Source: a gamma proteobacterium symbiont of Taylorina sp. (GTDB lineage Bacteria; Pseudomonadota; Gammaproteobacteria; GRL18). From it: a stretch of 63,113 nt of DNA. Below are positions 51,255-59,728 of this stretch, piece after piece. The first letter of the stretch is position 1. Every line of letters starts with the position of its first letter. The DNA is taken from contig JAHXIV010000001.1 in NCBI GenBank assembly GCA_025655455.1, positions 1 through 63,113 on the forward strand, read 5' to 3'. A program made the translations under genes and the position numbers. The notes beneath the pieces were generated by a model. That model was not told the origin of the DNA. It did not search any database and worked only from the letters and a program-made list of their open reading frames with translations.

Positions 51255-51778
51255 GTTAATCCTAAATAAACAGAGGATACTCAGCACTGAGAGTATGCAA
51301 TTGGCTTAATCTAGGATGCAGGTTAATTATTTGTAGTGGTTCAGACCTGATCTGACAGTTTCCAGTTTTCATAAGTGTCTGTCAGGTTAAATTTGTTACT
51401 ATCTCTTTCTGGCACTTTTAAGCTCATTTCAATATTTTTTTCTAAGATATTAACCTTTGGTATTAAAATCATTTCTTTGAAAATTAGTGTTGGTTTACAA
51501 TATCTCTATTTTGCAGATTCAATGTATCAAGGCAACCATCAATTGATGCATCAATTTTTTTCAAGTTTTTAACACTAATGAATCGAGCAAGCTGAGCATT
51601 AAAGCGTTTAGCTTGATTTGAGTGAGTTTACATACCTTGGCACGAATTACCTTTTATCAAACATAAAACTATACCCCTGTCTTATTTGCAAGGTAATTAT
51701 GTTTACAAAGCGACAGTGGGCAAGTTTATTGGCCGAGGACTCTCATCTATATCACTTTACAAAAGGTCTATAAATAAA
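51255..51778. other. Intergenic stretch between secA and argJ
   Basis: No convincing gene is present. It contains the palindrome AATTGATGCATCAATT (51541-51556) followed by a T run, which could act as a weak terminator. A second inverted pair, CAAGCT/AGCTTG, lies at about 51588-51615. A 65-codon frame at 51375-51572 has no ribosome-binding site or family resemblance and I do not call it. The argJ promoter should be here, but no motif is clear. Confidence 0.5.
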
Positions 51779-53020
51779 ATGTCAATTGAAAACAATCTTC
51801 CTGTCATGCACCCTGTTGCAGGTTTTAGTCTTGGTACGACTTGTGCCGGAATCAAGGTAGCGGGACGAAAAGACCTGGTGGTGATGTCTTTTGATTCTTC
51901 AGCTAGTTTGGCAGGAGTTTTTACTCAGAATGCTTTTTGTGCGGCACCGGTTCATGTGGCTAAAGATCATTTGACTCTTCAGCAAAAGAAAAATCAGCAA
52001 AAAGAAGGTAAGCGGTTTTTTGTTGTTAATACAGGGAATGCCAATGCCGGGACCGGGGAACAGGGTATGCTGGATGCTCAAAAAACCTGTCAAACTCTCG
52101 CTCAATTAACTGATACGGAGAGTTATTCGGTATTACCATTTTCAACGGGTGTTATTGGGGAGTCATTGCCTATAGAAAAAGTTCTTTCAGGTTTGCCAGA
52201 GGCTTTAGAGCATTGTTCAGAAGAAGGCTGGAGTGATGCTGCGGAAGGGATCTTAACCACAGATACCCGTACCAAAGGAGCATCTGTACAATTAGAACTT
52301 GGTAGCAAAATGGTGACTATTACAGGTATTTGTAAAGGTTCAGGCATGATTCGACCGGATATGGCGACGATGTTGTCTTTTTTTGCGACCAATGCTGATA
52401 TTGAGCAGAGTATTCTGCAGAAACTTTTAAAATATGCTGTAGATTACTCCTTTAATCGTATTACAGTTGATGGTGATACTTCCACAAATGATTCCAGTAT
52501 GCTGGTGGCAACGGGACAATCCGGGAATGACAGAATTGATACAGAGACACATGTTGATTATATAAAGATACGAAGTGCAATCACGGACATTCATGAACAA
52601 CTGGCTAAAGCCATTATTCTTGATGGAGAAGGTGCAACTAAACTGATTAATATACAGGTAAGATCCGGACGAACTGAACAGGAATGTCAGGCGGTTGCTT
52701 ACACTATTGCACATTCACCTCTGGTTAAAACGGCTTTTTTTGCCAGTGATCCAAACTGGGGCAGGATTCTTGCTGCAGTGGGGCGTTCAGGACTTACAGA
52801 TTTTGATATTAATGCATTAGAAATTTATCTGGATGATGTCTGTTTAGTGCGTCTGGGCGGGCGGGCAGCAGATTATACCGAAGCGCGTGGTCAACAGGTG
52901 ATGGATAAAGAACAAATTACTGTAATAGTTGATTTAAAAAGAGGTCAGGTTGATACTCAGGTCTGGACTTGTGATCTTTCCTGTGATTATGTGAAAATTA
53001 ACGCAGAATACAGAACCTAG
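51779..53020 (+). CDS. argJ: Bifunctional glutamate N-acetyltransferase / amino-acid acetyltransferase ArgJ
   Basis: The 413-residue product recycles the acetyl group in arginine synthesis by transfer from N-acetylornithine to glutamate; some members also use acetyl-CoA. It is an autoprocessing Ntn-type enzyme: the conserved KGSGMIRPDMATMLSF contains the AT-ML cleavage site whose threonine becomes the nucleophile (about residue 194-200). The ATG at 51779 is preferred to an in-frame start 93 nt upstream because of AAAGG at about 51762-51766. The secA-argJ-mutT order is typical of gammaproteobacteria. Confidence 0.95.
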   Translation: MSIENNLPVMHPVAGFSLGTTCAGIKVAGRKDLVVMSFDSSASLAGVFTQNAFCAAPVHVAKDHLTLQQKKNQQKEGKRFFVVNTGNANAGTGEQGMLDAQKTCQTLAQLTDTESYSVLPFSTGVIGESLPIEKVLSGLPEALEHCSEEGWSDAAEGILTTDTRTKGASVQLELGSKMVTITGICKGSGMIRPDMATMLSFFATNADIEQSILQKLLKYAVDYSFNRITVDGDTSTNDSSMLVATGQSGNDRIDTETHVDYIKIRSAITDIHEQLAKAIILDGEGATKLINIQVRSGRTEQECQAVAYTIAHSPLVKTAFFASDPNWGRILAAVGRSGLTDFDINALEIYLDDVCLVRLGGRAADYTEARGQQVMDKEQITVIVDLKRGQVDTQVWTCDLSCDYVKINAEYRT

Positions 53021-53044
53021 AATCTGAGATTATTTATTTTTCTG

Positions 53045-53059
53045 CTCCGTGCAGCGGAG
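53045..53059 (+). other. Small hairpin after argJ
   Basis: CTCCG (53045-53049) and CGGAG (53055-53059) form a 5-bp GC-rich stem, followed by GCATATTTTG. It may be a weak terminator between argJ and the next gene. Confidence 0.3.
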
Positions 53060-53119
53060 GCATATTTTGAAGAAAAGATGCATAATTCTAAAATATTGTT
53101 AAGACAGGAGAAGTATCAA

Positions 53120-53851
53120 ATGAAAATCATATTTAAAAACTGGCGGGCTTATTTCTTTATTATTCTACTATATCCATTATATGCTGGTGCAGCAGGAACC
53201 TATGTTTTACAAAATACACCTGTTATTGCAAATTCATCACAAACTGCACCGATAATAAAATTTACAAATAATGGGGGTAATATCACCTATAATGCTGTCT
53301 ATAATAATTCTTGTCAATTCACTTATCAAATGGATTGGGAGTTTTCTAAAGATATAAATAGTTTAGAAGACGGTGAAGAATTTTCTATTATGTTACAGTG
53401 TACAAACTGTGAAGAGGTCTGTGGTTTTAGATGGAGAGAAGGGAAGGGTGATACCAGTGGTACAAATAATATTTTAAGTATTCCGGATGTGGATAATTAT
53501 ATTTATAATGGAAATTTTGAATTAATAAATTCATCTCCAAGTGTACAGGCATGGAAACCGGAAACATTTGATTACCAGTCTGATTTTAAGGTAAGATTTT
53601 TAAAAAATGCCCCTGACAGTGGTTTTTATTTGCTGCTTGGTAATCATAAAATCTTCTATCATTATGTACTTGAAGAAGAAAGTAGCGACGGTTGTCAGAA
53701 TACAAGCATGGAGTCAAATCTGGATATCCATATACCAGCAGTTGAAATATCAGGAGAAAGTTCTGATCTCTGGATTGATCTAAAATTTAAAGGTGTAGAT
53801 AGTGATGGAGATTATATCTGGAAATTAAATGACTTTGGTGTCAGCCAATAA
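53120..53851 (+). CDS. Secreted protein of unknown function, cysteine-containing
   Basis: I do not recognise this 243-residue protein. It has a signal peptide (FFIILLYPLYAGAAG, cleavage probably near residue 26). The mature part has five cysteines (NNSC, QCTNC, EEVC, DGC), many aromatic and acidic residues and a probable beta-rich character. AGGAG at 53106-53110 supports the ATG at 53120 over an in-frame start at 53078. It sits between argJ and the Nudix/ThiE gene, a position without a conserved gene in the relatives I know, so it is probably a lineage-specific insertion. Confidence 0.7.
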   Translation: MKIIFKNWRAYFFIILLYPLYAGAAGTYVLQNTPVIANSSQTAPIIKFTNNGGNITYNAVYNNSCQFTYQMDWEFSKDINSLEDGEEFSIMLQCTNCEEVCGFRWREGKGDTSGTNNILSIPDVDNYIYNGNFELINSSPSVQAWKPETFDYQSDFKVRFLKNAPDSGFYLLLGNHKIFYHYVLEEESSDGCQNTSMESNLDIHIPAVEISGESSDLWIDLKFKGVDSDGDYIWKLNDFGVSQ

Positions 53852-54065
53852 ATTCAGTTAGCAGACGTATCTGTTTATCGATTGGCATATCGCTGTGTAT
53901 ATATTACTTACGGGGGCGTAGTCGTTCTTCAGCGTTATGAAATCTTTAAATCATTGGCTATTCATGTGATTTATTTTAGCTTCAAAGACCATGCATGAAT
54001 CATTGATGGAGGCTTTTTGTGTTCTGAAAAAGCAAAAGATAGCGTCAATTTTTTAGGTGTTTGCT

Positions 54066-55079
54066 ATGTCGATCCATGTTGTTGTTGCAGTAATATTAAA
54101 AAATAATCAGGTATTGATTGCACAGAGAGCAAAAGAAGCGCATCAGGGTGGATTGTGGGAGTTCCCGGGTGGAAAAATGGAGGCCGGTGAAACGGTTGAA
54201 CAGGCCTGTATTCGAGAAATTCAGGAAGAACTAGGGATTACGATAAGTCATTCACGTCCATTAATTAAAATATTACATCATTATTCTGACAAAAGTGTTT
54301 TACTGGAGACTTTTTTATGTACTCATTTTAGTGGGAAAGAATATTTGATGGGTGAAACACAACAGTTTGGTTTAGAGAATCAAAGAGTTCAATGGGTAAA
54401 AATTGATCAACTGAATAATTATCAATTCCCTGCTGCAAATCAATCTATTATTAATTCACTTCTTTTGCCTGACAAATATCTGATCTCACCTGATTGCCCG
54501 GTATCTGGTCGCCAAATTTTTTTACAGCAATTTTCAGAAAGTTGTAAATACTATTCACTCATTCAGTTGAGAATAAAATCACTTAAAACAAATGATTATC
54601 AATCTGTAATAAATGAATGTTGTCGTATTGCTGATAATAATAATGTGAAACTTTTGCTTAATTCATCCCATATTAAATTGACTGATACAGAGAATAATTA
54701 TGATTATGATGGTATACATTTAACCAGTGTTCATTTATTTGATAATGATTATATTGATGATTATCGATCCCGTTTTCCGGGTAAAATAATTTCAGCATCC
54801 TGTCATCGCCTGGAAGATATCGAACAGGCAAATGATAAAAAGCTGGATTTTATTGCACTTTCTCCTGTACAGAAAACAACTTCACATCCACAGCAAAGGC
54901 CTTTGGGGTGGAGTTATTTTGCAAAGTTATGTGAAGTAGCAAAAATGCCCTGTTTTGCTTTAGGTGGAATGTCGATTAATGATATTGGCATTGCTCAGAC
55001 TTATGGGGCACAAGGTATTGCAGGTATCAGTGGTTTTTGGAAAAATAAAATTCGGGATGAAGATGAAACTGCAAAATAA
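54066..55079 (+). CDS. mutT: Nudix hydrolase (MutT-type) fused to a ThiE-like domain
   Basis: The 337-residue product has an N-terminal Nudix domain with the full box (GGKMEAGETVEQACIREIQ then EELGI, about residues 36-60). MutT-type enzymes remove 8-oxo-dGTP. The C-terminal half (about 150-330) resembles thiamine phosphate synthase/TenI (CHRLEDIEQANDKKLDFIAL, then LGGMSINDIGIAQTYGAQGI). Such fusions are common in pseudomonads and relatives; the second activity is unproven. ATG at 54066 has AGG at good spacing; a GTG at 54057 is an alternative. It overlaps the next gene by 17 nt. Confidence 0.9.
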   Translation: MSIHVVVAVILKNNQVLIAQRAKEAHQGGLWEFPGGKMEAGETVEQACIREIQEELGITISHSRPLIKILHHYSDKSVLLETFLCTHFSGKEYLMGETQQFGLENQRVQWVKIDQLNNYQFPAANQSIINSLLLPDKYLISPDCPVSGRQIFLQQFSESCKYYSLIQLRIKSLKTNDYQSVINECCRIADNNNVKLLLNSSHIKLTDTENNYDYDGIHLTSVHLFDNDYIDDYRSRFPGKIISASCHRLEDIEQANDKKLDFIALSPVQKTTSHPQQRPLGWSYFAKLCEVAKMPCFALGGMSINDIGIAQTYGAQGIAGISGFWKNKIRDEDETAK

Positions 55080-55590
55080 CAAATATGTGCAGCTGTTTTT
55101 TATGAGTTGTGTCATTATTCTTGCGATGACCTTTGTGTTGGACTTTGCTGATTTTTTAGATGATCATTCAGAAAATGTAGTCAAACTGGGTATTAATCCA
55201 CAGTGCAATGCAGCCAGAGCAATTTGTAGTGCCTCTATTATGAATGAAGGGAATTTTCAACGTATTAGTTTCACCATTAAAAAATCAGTAAGCAATATAA
55301 AAGAACTGGATATGATGAGTACTGTCAGCGGTTTTGATCTGGAGGGGATAGAGTCAGTTGCTGTTTTGTTTGAAACTTTGGATAAAGAGGGTGACAGTCC
55401 GGTTATTCTATTAACTCCTGATAAAACAAGCCATCAAATTGTCCCTGAAAAATGGCATGCAGTGGCTCAATTAGCAGCTATTGAAGATAAAAATGCCCGG
55501 AAAACGGATATGAGTTCAGATTGGCGGGTGATTGTTAGATTGCAATCAAGTAAAAAAGAATACCGGGCAGAATTTCCATTCCAGTTTTAG
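55063..55590 (+). CDS. Small single-pass membrane protein of unknown function
   Basis: The 175-residue product has one N-terminal membrane helix (YVQLFFMSCVIILAMTFVLD, about residues 7-26) and a soluble domain, probably periplasmic and beta-rich (RISFTIKKSV, SVAVLFETLD, WRVIVRLQSS). I do not recognise the family. The long open frame begins at 54964, but the first 33 codons lie inside the Nudix/ThiE gene; ATG at 55063 with GGGA upstream is more plausible. The overlap suggests co-expression. Two tandem hairpins directly follow its stop. Confidence 0.6.
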   Translation: MKLQNNKYVQLFFMSCVIILAMTFVLDFADFLDDHSENVVKLGINPQCNAARAICSASIMNEGNFQRISFTIKKSVSNIKELDMMSTVSGFDLEGIESVAVLFETLDKEGDSPVILLTPDKTSHQIVPEKWHAVAQLAAIEDKNARKTDMSSDWRVIVRLQSSKKEYRAEFPFQF

Positions 55591-55675
55591 GGGTTCTTAA
55601 ATTTTTTTTAAAACCCCTTATCCCAGTGATTAGGGATTCTTAAAATTTTTTTTAGACCCCCTTATCTTAAGATTA
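55590..55675. repeat. Two tandem 43-bp hairpin repeats (terminator-like)
   Basis: Copies 55590-55632 and 55633-55675 are imperfect direct repeats of 43 bp (GGGGTTCTTAAATTTTTTTT versus GGGATTCTTAAAATTTTTTT at their starts). Each contains a GGGG...CCCC-type inverted pair around an A/T tract. They lie between converging genes and would terminate both. The second copy runs into the yacG stop codon at 55673-55675. Confidence 0.8.
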
Positions 55676-55843
55676 GGAATTGTAATTTGTGACGCGCTTA
55701 CCCTTGATACGATGTTCTTCATTTGCCCATGCACCCAGATCCATTAGATGGCATCGTTCGGAACAAAAAGGACTCCAGGGTTTTGATTGATAGTAATCGT
55801 GTTCTTTTTTGCATGTAGGACAGCTTATCATTAATTTTTTCAT
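55673..55843 (-). CDS. yacG: DNA gyrase inhibitor / zinc-ribbon protein YacG
   Basis: This short minus-strand gene encodes 56 residues, MKKLMISCPTCKKEHDYY to VTNYNS. It has the YacG four-cysteine zinc ribbon (CPTCKK and FCSERC) and the family tail LMDLGAWANEEHRIKG. E. coli YacG binds GyrB and blocks gyrase DNA binding. The ATG is at 55843. It lies 12 nt downstream of zapD, matching the E. coli coaE-zapD(yacF)-yacG order. Confidence 0.93.
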   Translation of the reverse strand: MKKLMISCPTCKKEHDYYQSKPWSPFCSERCHLMDLGAWANEEHRIKGKRVTNYNS

Positions 55844-55855
55844 AATAGACACTTA

Positions 55856-56671
55856 TTATAAGGCACAGCAAGAAAGTTCAAAATCAATATCTTCAGTACA
55901 GGATATTGGACGTTCATTATCAACAGGCTTCATAAAGCGAATACTAAAACGATGCTTTCCACCACTTATTTCGGCGTAATAATTAGTATTGGAAGTTAAA
56001 AACACGCGAACTAACTGGAAGGGGATTGTTTTATCGAGTGATTGCTGATAAAAGCCCTGTTCAGCAGTTAAAGGTGTATTAATCGCACTTTCTCTGAGTA
56101 AATCCAGAATTAATGTAATTGACAAGCGAAATGTGTCAAGCTCTTTTAACCAGGACTCCAATTGATAAATTCTGTCTTCTGCCTCTTGTTCCAGCCAAAA
56201 ATGGTAAATTGGAATATCAAAGTCACAGGTACCACCCGGGATAGATTCACGTTGGCGGATGAGCTTTAACAAATCATTGTTGTTTAATTCATCATTATTA
56301 CTGCTTTTTGATGCCCGTAGTGTTTTAGTATAAGTATCTAATTTTTTTAAAGTGGCATCCAAAATACTTGAGTCAACGCCCGGCCTTGAACTTATTGCCA
56401 GCAGAGATGAAGTTTGTCGCTCCAGCTCATTAATGAGTTCAGAGCGCAAATCAATACGCGTCATGATATTAGTGATATCCAGAAGAGCGCTAATTGTTGC
56501 ACGGCTATCCCAGACTGAATACCCCCTCATTGAATAACGAGCCTGATGAAATAGAAATTCCAGACGCAATAAGGTTCTGACTCTTTCATTCAGTGGTAAT
56601 TCGTAAATACTGGAATCTGTTATTTTATCTGTGTTATTCAAGCTGTTTCCTGGAATAGTAGCGGCACCCAT
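55856..56671 (-). CDS. zapD: Cell division protein ZapD
   Basis: The 271-residue product is ZapD (YacF), which binds the FtsZ C-terminal peptide and bundles filaments. The region YELPLNERVRTLLRLEFLFH through HQARYSMRG is characteristic. The N-terminal 20 residues before it are non-conserved, so an internal start is possible. It lies 12 nt upstream of yacG and 130 nt downstream of coaE in the minus-strand block. Restriction of this family to gamma- and related proteobacteria supports the taxonomic placement. Confidence 0.92.
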   Translation of the reverse strand: MGAATIPGNSLNNTDKITDSSIYELPLNERVRTLLRLEFLFHQARYSMRGYSVWDSRATISALLDITNIMTRIDLRSELINELERQTSSLLAISSRPGVDSSILDATLKKLDTYTKTLRASKSSNNDELNNNDLLKLIRQRESIPGGTCDFDIPIYHFWLEQEAEDRIYQLESWLKELDTFRLSITLILDLLRESAINTPLTAEQGFYQQSLDKTIPFQLVRVFLTSNTNYYAEISGGKHRFSIRFMKPVDNERPISCTEDIDFELSCCAL

Positions 56672-56801
56672 GCACTATTGTAATCGTACTTTTCACAAAC
56701 AATGTATTTGATCGTGTATTGTCTAATATCTTACTAATTCTTGCAAGTTGGAATTAGGACTATAGGTTGTTATTTCTGTAATAGTCATTATCCTGTTAGG
56801 C

Positions 56802-57473
56802 TCAGGTTTTATCAGATCCTATACCAGGGAGAGTCAAATAATATTGAATTAGTTGTTCTAGCTGTTTCTGTAAGCTGTTGAATGTTTTAGAATTATCAAT
56901 AATATCATCAGCAACAGCAAGTCGGATCTGACGATCAACCTGAGAGTTGATTATTTGCTCAATCAAATGCCTGGAACAATTATCTCTTTTTATACTTCGT
57001 TCTATTTGCAGCTCGACTGTTGTATCAATGACCAGAATCCGGTCAAATTGCTTTTCAGAATGTGTTTCTAAAAGCAGAGGAATGGCAATGATAAGAATTA
57101 AATATTGCTCCTGCTGTTTGTATTTTTGTTGATAATCCTGAATTTTAGAAAAAATTTTCTGATAAACTATTGGATGTAATAAGGATTCAAGTTGTTGTTT
57201 TTTTTCTGTTGAGGAAAAAATTAATTGGCGAAGTTTTAAACGATCCAATTGATCCTTATTAAACAATTGAGCACCAAATAAATGATAAACTTCCGTCAGG
57301 GCAGAGGAATCAGACAGGTTTAATGAGCCGGATAATAATTCCCGGGCAATTAGATCAGCATCAATTATTTTAATAATTGCATTGTTGTCAGGCTGTATGC
57401 CAGCCTCATGAAAGAGTTTGCAAACTGTTGTTTTTCCGCTGCCTATTCCACCTGTTAAAGCAATAGTGAGCAT
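56802..57473 (-). CDS. coaE: Dephospho-CoA kinase
   Basis: The 223-residue product phosphorylates dephospho-CoA in the last step of coenzyme A synthesis. It has the P-loop LTGGIGSGKTTVCKLF (about residues 6-21), DADLIARELL and RQIRLAVADDIIDN near the C-terminus. Length is slightly above the 206 of E. coli because of a C-terminal tail. pilD starts 4 nt upstream on the same strand, giving the usual pilD-coaE-zapD-yacG order. Confidence 0.95.
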   Translation of the reverse strand: MLTIALTGGIGSGKTTVCKLFHEAGIQPDNNAIIKIIDADLIARELLSGSLNLSDSSALTEVYHLFGAQLFNKDQLDRLKLRQLIFSSTEKKQQLESLLHPIVYQKIFSKIQDYQQKYKQQEQYLILIIAIPLLLETHSEKQFDRILVIDTTVELQIERSIKRDNCSRHLIEQIINSQVDRQIRLAVADDIIDNSKTFNSLQKQLEQLIQYYLTLPGIGSDKT

Positions 57474-57477
57474 TGAT

Positions 57478-58419
57478 TTAACTAAGCATCATATTGAGAT
57501 AAGTGTGTTTAATTTGTTCTCCCCAAATTAAACTGATAAAGCCTGCTGAGGCAAGATAGGGTCCAAAGGGAATGGGAATGTTTTTATCCCGACCCAGCAA
57601 TAAAATCAATGATATTCCGACAATGGAACCAACCAGTGCAGAGAGTAATAGAATTAATGGGAGAGATTGCCAGCCAAGCCAGGCACCCAGCAGAGCCAGT
57701 AGCTTGAAGTCTCCAAAACCCATGCCTTCCTTACCTGTCAATATTTTAAATAGCTGATAAATACTCCATAGAGAGCCATAGCCAATCATAAGTCCTATAA
57801 CACTGCTTTCCAGCGTTATAGATGAAATTGATAGTAAGCTCATCAGTACCCCCAGCCACATAATGGGAAGAGTGATATCGTCCGGTAGTAATTGCGTATC
57901 AAAGTCAATAATTGCCAGAGCAATCATTGACCATGTAAGGATCAGTGCCGCCAGTGTAAACCATTGAATACCGTAGGTATAAGCAACCAATACAGAAAAT
58001 AATGCAGTGCAGAGTTCAACTAAAGGATAACGAATTGATATGGGGTGATGACAGGCAGAACACTTCCCCTTTAAAAATAACCAGGAAATGACAGGAATGT
58101 TTTCCAAAGCAGTAATTTGATGTCCGCATGAAGGACATCGGGAACGGGGGACTGATAAGTTAAATATTTCTGTTTTTTCTTCCTGTGGATTGTTAGAGCA
58201 ATTTTTTACATCTTTATCTTCATTGCTATCAGATAGCTCAGATAAGAACTCAATGCAATCATTTTTCCATTCACATTTAAGCATAATGGGTAAACGATAG
58301 ATTACTACGTTAAGAAAACTGCCGATCATCAGGCTCAGTAAAAAAACAGATGATAAGAAAAAGGCTGTATTTGAATCAATATAAGAATAAAAATCCAGCA
58401 ATGATGTAAAAATATCCAA
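57478..58419 (-). CDS. pilD: Type IV prepilin peptidase/N-methyltransferase PilD
   Basis: The 313-residue product is a polytopic inner-membrane aspartic peptidase that cleaves and N-methylates prepilins and type II secretion pseudopilins. The catalytic aspartates lie in IDFDTQLLPDDITLP and GMGFGDFKLLALLGAWLGW. The cytoplasmic zinc motif is CPSCGHQ...CSACHH. An insertion of about 25 acidic residues (SDSNEDKDVKNCSNNPQEEK) precedes the zinc motif. The start is TTG at 58419. pilB and pilC, often upstream, are absent, replaced by gene remnants. Confidence 0.93.
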   Translation of the reverse strand: MDIFTSLLDFYSYIDSNTAFFLSSVFLLSLMIGSFLNVVIYRLPIMLKCEWKNDCIEFLSELSDSNEDKDVKNCSNNPQEEKTEIFNLSVPRSRCPSCGHQITALENIPVISWLFLKGKCSACHHPISIRYPLVELCTALFSVLVAYTYGIQWFTLAALILTWSMIALAIIDFDTQLLPDDITLPIMWLGVLMSLLSISSITLESSVIGLMIGYGSLWSIYQLFKILTGKEGMGFGDFKLLALLGAWLGWQSLPLILLLSALVGSIVGISLILLLGRDKNIPIPFGPYLASAGFISLIWGEQIKHTYLNMMLS

Positions 58420-58753
58420 TTGTTTGCTCTACACCTTTGAACTTTTAAGTAACTTTTGTTAGCCACCATCATTTGAAGCACAGGATGGTGTTTAAATTCA
58501 AGTTTGGCTGAAGACCTTAGACAACTTGTCTAACATTGTTTTTAAAAATGTTAACAAGTCCCTTTAAGTCAATAATAGTAATGTCTTTCAGATGATCCAG
58601 TAAAGTTGTCAACATGATTCATAAAAAAGCCCTTAATTTCAGTTGATTTTCTTACTTTCGTCAATATTTATATTTTTCGACAAGTATATCATAGGCATAG
58701 AATAAGTATATGGTAAATGTTTGGTAACCCCATATCCAGTTAATTCAATACTT
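58420..58753. other. Gene-free region upstream of pilD
   Basis: No coding frame is supported. It contains a CACCATC/GATGGTG hairpin (58464-58490), the short motif AGTTTGGCTGAAG (58501-58513), which recurs elsewhere in the window, and the palindrome TTAGACAACTTGTCTAA (58517-58533). A pilD promoter should be here on the minus strand, but I cannot pick it out. Confidence 0.5.
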
Positions 58754-58986
58754 TAGCAATGATTGAAAGTGTTTATACCGCTCAATGAGGTTTCTATTCG
58801 ACCTGTTTCAAGGTTGTTTGCCTTGTTGCGATCAATCACCTCCTTTGCCTCTTGGTAGAACGATTGCAATAATTTCTGCAAAGCTTGATGAAATTGTCTA
58901 AAATCAGCTGATTGCTCTGCTAATGGAACGTCAGGCTCCCAATGTTCTAGCCGAAGTTTGTTCAGGTGATAGAGTTTACCAATAAA
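58754..58986 (-). pseudogene. Unrecognised gene remnant, open frame without a start
   Basis: The minus strand is open from 58986 to the TAA at 58754 for 76 codons (YHLNKLRLEHWEPDVPLAEQ, then RQFHQALQKLLQSFYQEAKE). It looks helical and protein-like but starts directly after a stop codon and has no ATG. I do not recognise the family. It adjoins the broken FadL-like gene, so both are probably deletion debris. Confidence 0.35.
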
Positions 58987-59354
58987 TTATTTCCATTGTA
59001 ATGTCCAGGGTTCCAGTTTTTTAAATTAGTAAATTTTTTGTAGCTGCACGCCCACCGATATGGAACTCTTCGATGGATTCTAGATCCTCCAGGATTACCA
59101 TTAATTTCAGATGTTCGTTCAGGGTCAAATACTTGCATGCCAAAGTCAAATCGATTTCCAACTCGAACCATTGCTGCCGGGTTATCTGCACCAGAAATTG
59201 CACTGTCAGCAATTGCTATACCCACGCCAGCACGACCATTGGCCTTAGTGCCATTTCCCATCATAAGATAATCATTTGTGGCTAGTGATGTCGTAGGTAT
59301 AATCATCGCAATCGAAAAACTTGTAATTATTTTAAAGTAATTATTTCTTATCAT
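58962..59354 (-). pseudogene. Truncated FadL/OmpP1-like outer-membrane protein
   Basis: The 130-codon frame starts with a signal peptide (IITSFSIAMIIPTTSLA) and continues NDYLMMGNGTKANGRAGVGI, then SGADNPAAMVRVGNRFDFGM. This is the N-terminal region of FadL/OmpP1 hydrophobic-compound transporters, which are normally about 400-450 residues long. After about residue 90 the similarity ends and the frame stops early, so the barrel is missing. AAGGAG upstream of the ATG shows the start region was once functional. Confidence 0.7.
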
Positions 59355-59728
59355 TATTATCGTGCTCCTTAAGTATCTAGTCTTGCCACTAATTATTATT
59401 AGTGCGAATTATTGTATTTAAATTATGTCATTTAACTAGATGATAATTTGATAACTCTGAACTCTCATTTTTAGAACAAATTTATTATGTTTTAATTTTT
59501 AAAGAATTTTAGTGAATAAACTATAGATATATGAGGGTAACTTTTATTGCCTGAGCCTTTTTTATGTGAAGAGATTATTACTTCTTGTTATTGTTTTAAG
59601 AACAGTGAGTTTCCTATTATGGTAATTGTCTTTATGCATCTATATGGGTATATTTGATTTTAGTAATACATCAATGAAATATTATAATTAATTAAAAAAA
59701 CATGTTTATATTAATGAGTTCATGAATT
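59355..59728. other. AT-rich intergenic stretch between the FadL remnant and the START-domain gene
   Basis: No gene, repeat or clear promoter is visible in these 374 bases, which are very rich in A and T. Divergent promoters for the two flanking genes are expected here, but several poor TATAAT-like sequences cannot be ranked. Confidence 0.5.

Noticed and set aside
51375..51572. A 65-codon plus-strand frame between secA and argJ
   Set aside because: No Shine-Dalgarno, no recognisable family and a composition like the surrounding AT-rich DNA; it includes part of a palindrome.
54964..55062. Upstream in-frame extension of the small membrane protein
   Set aside because: These 33 codons lie inside the Nudix/ThiE gene and add residues without a family pattern; the ATG at 55063 places the membrane helix near the N-terminus.
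59021..59285. Short frames on both strands across the FadL remnant
   Set aside because: They overlap the signal-peptide-bearing FadL fragment and have no independent support. The minus-strand one might be the frameshifted continuation, but it is too short to show that.
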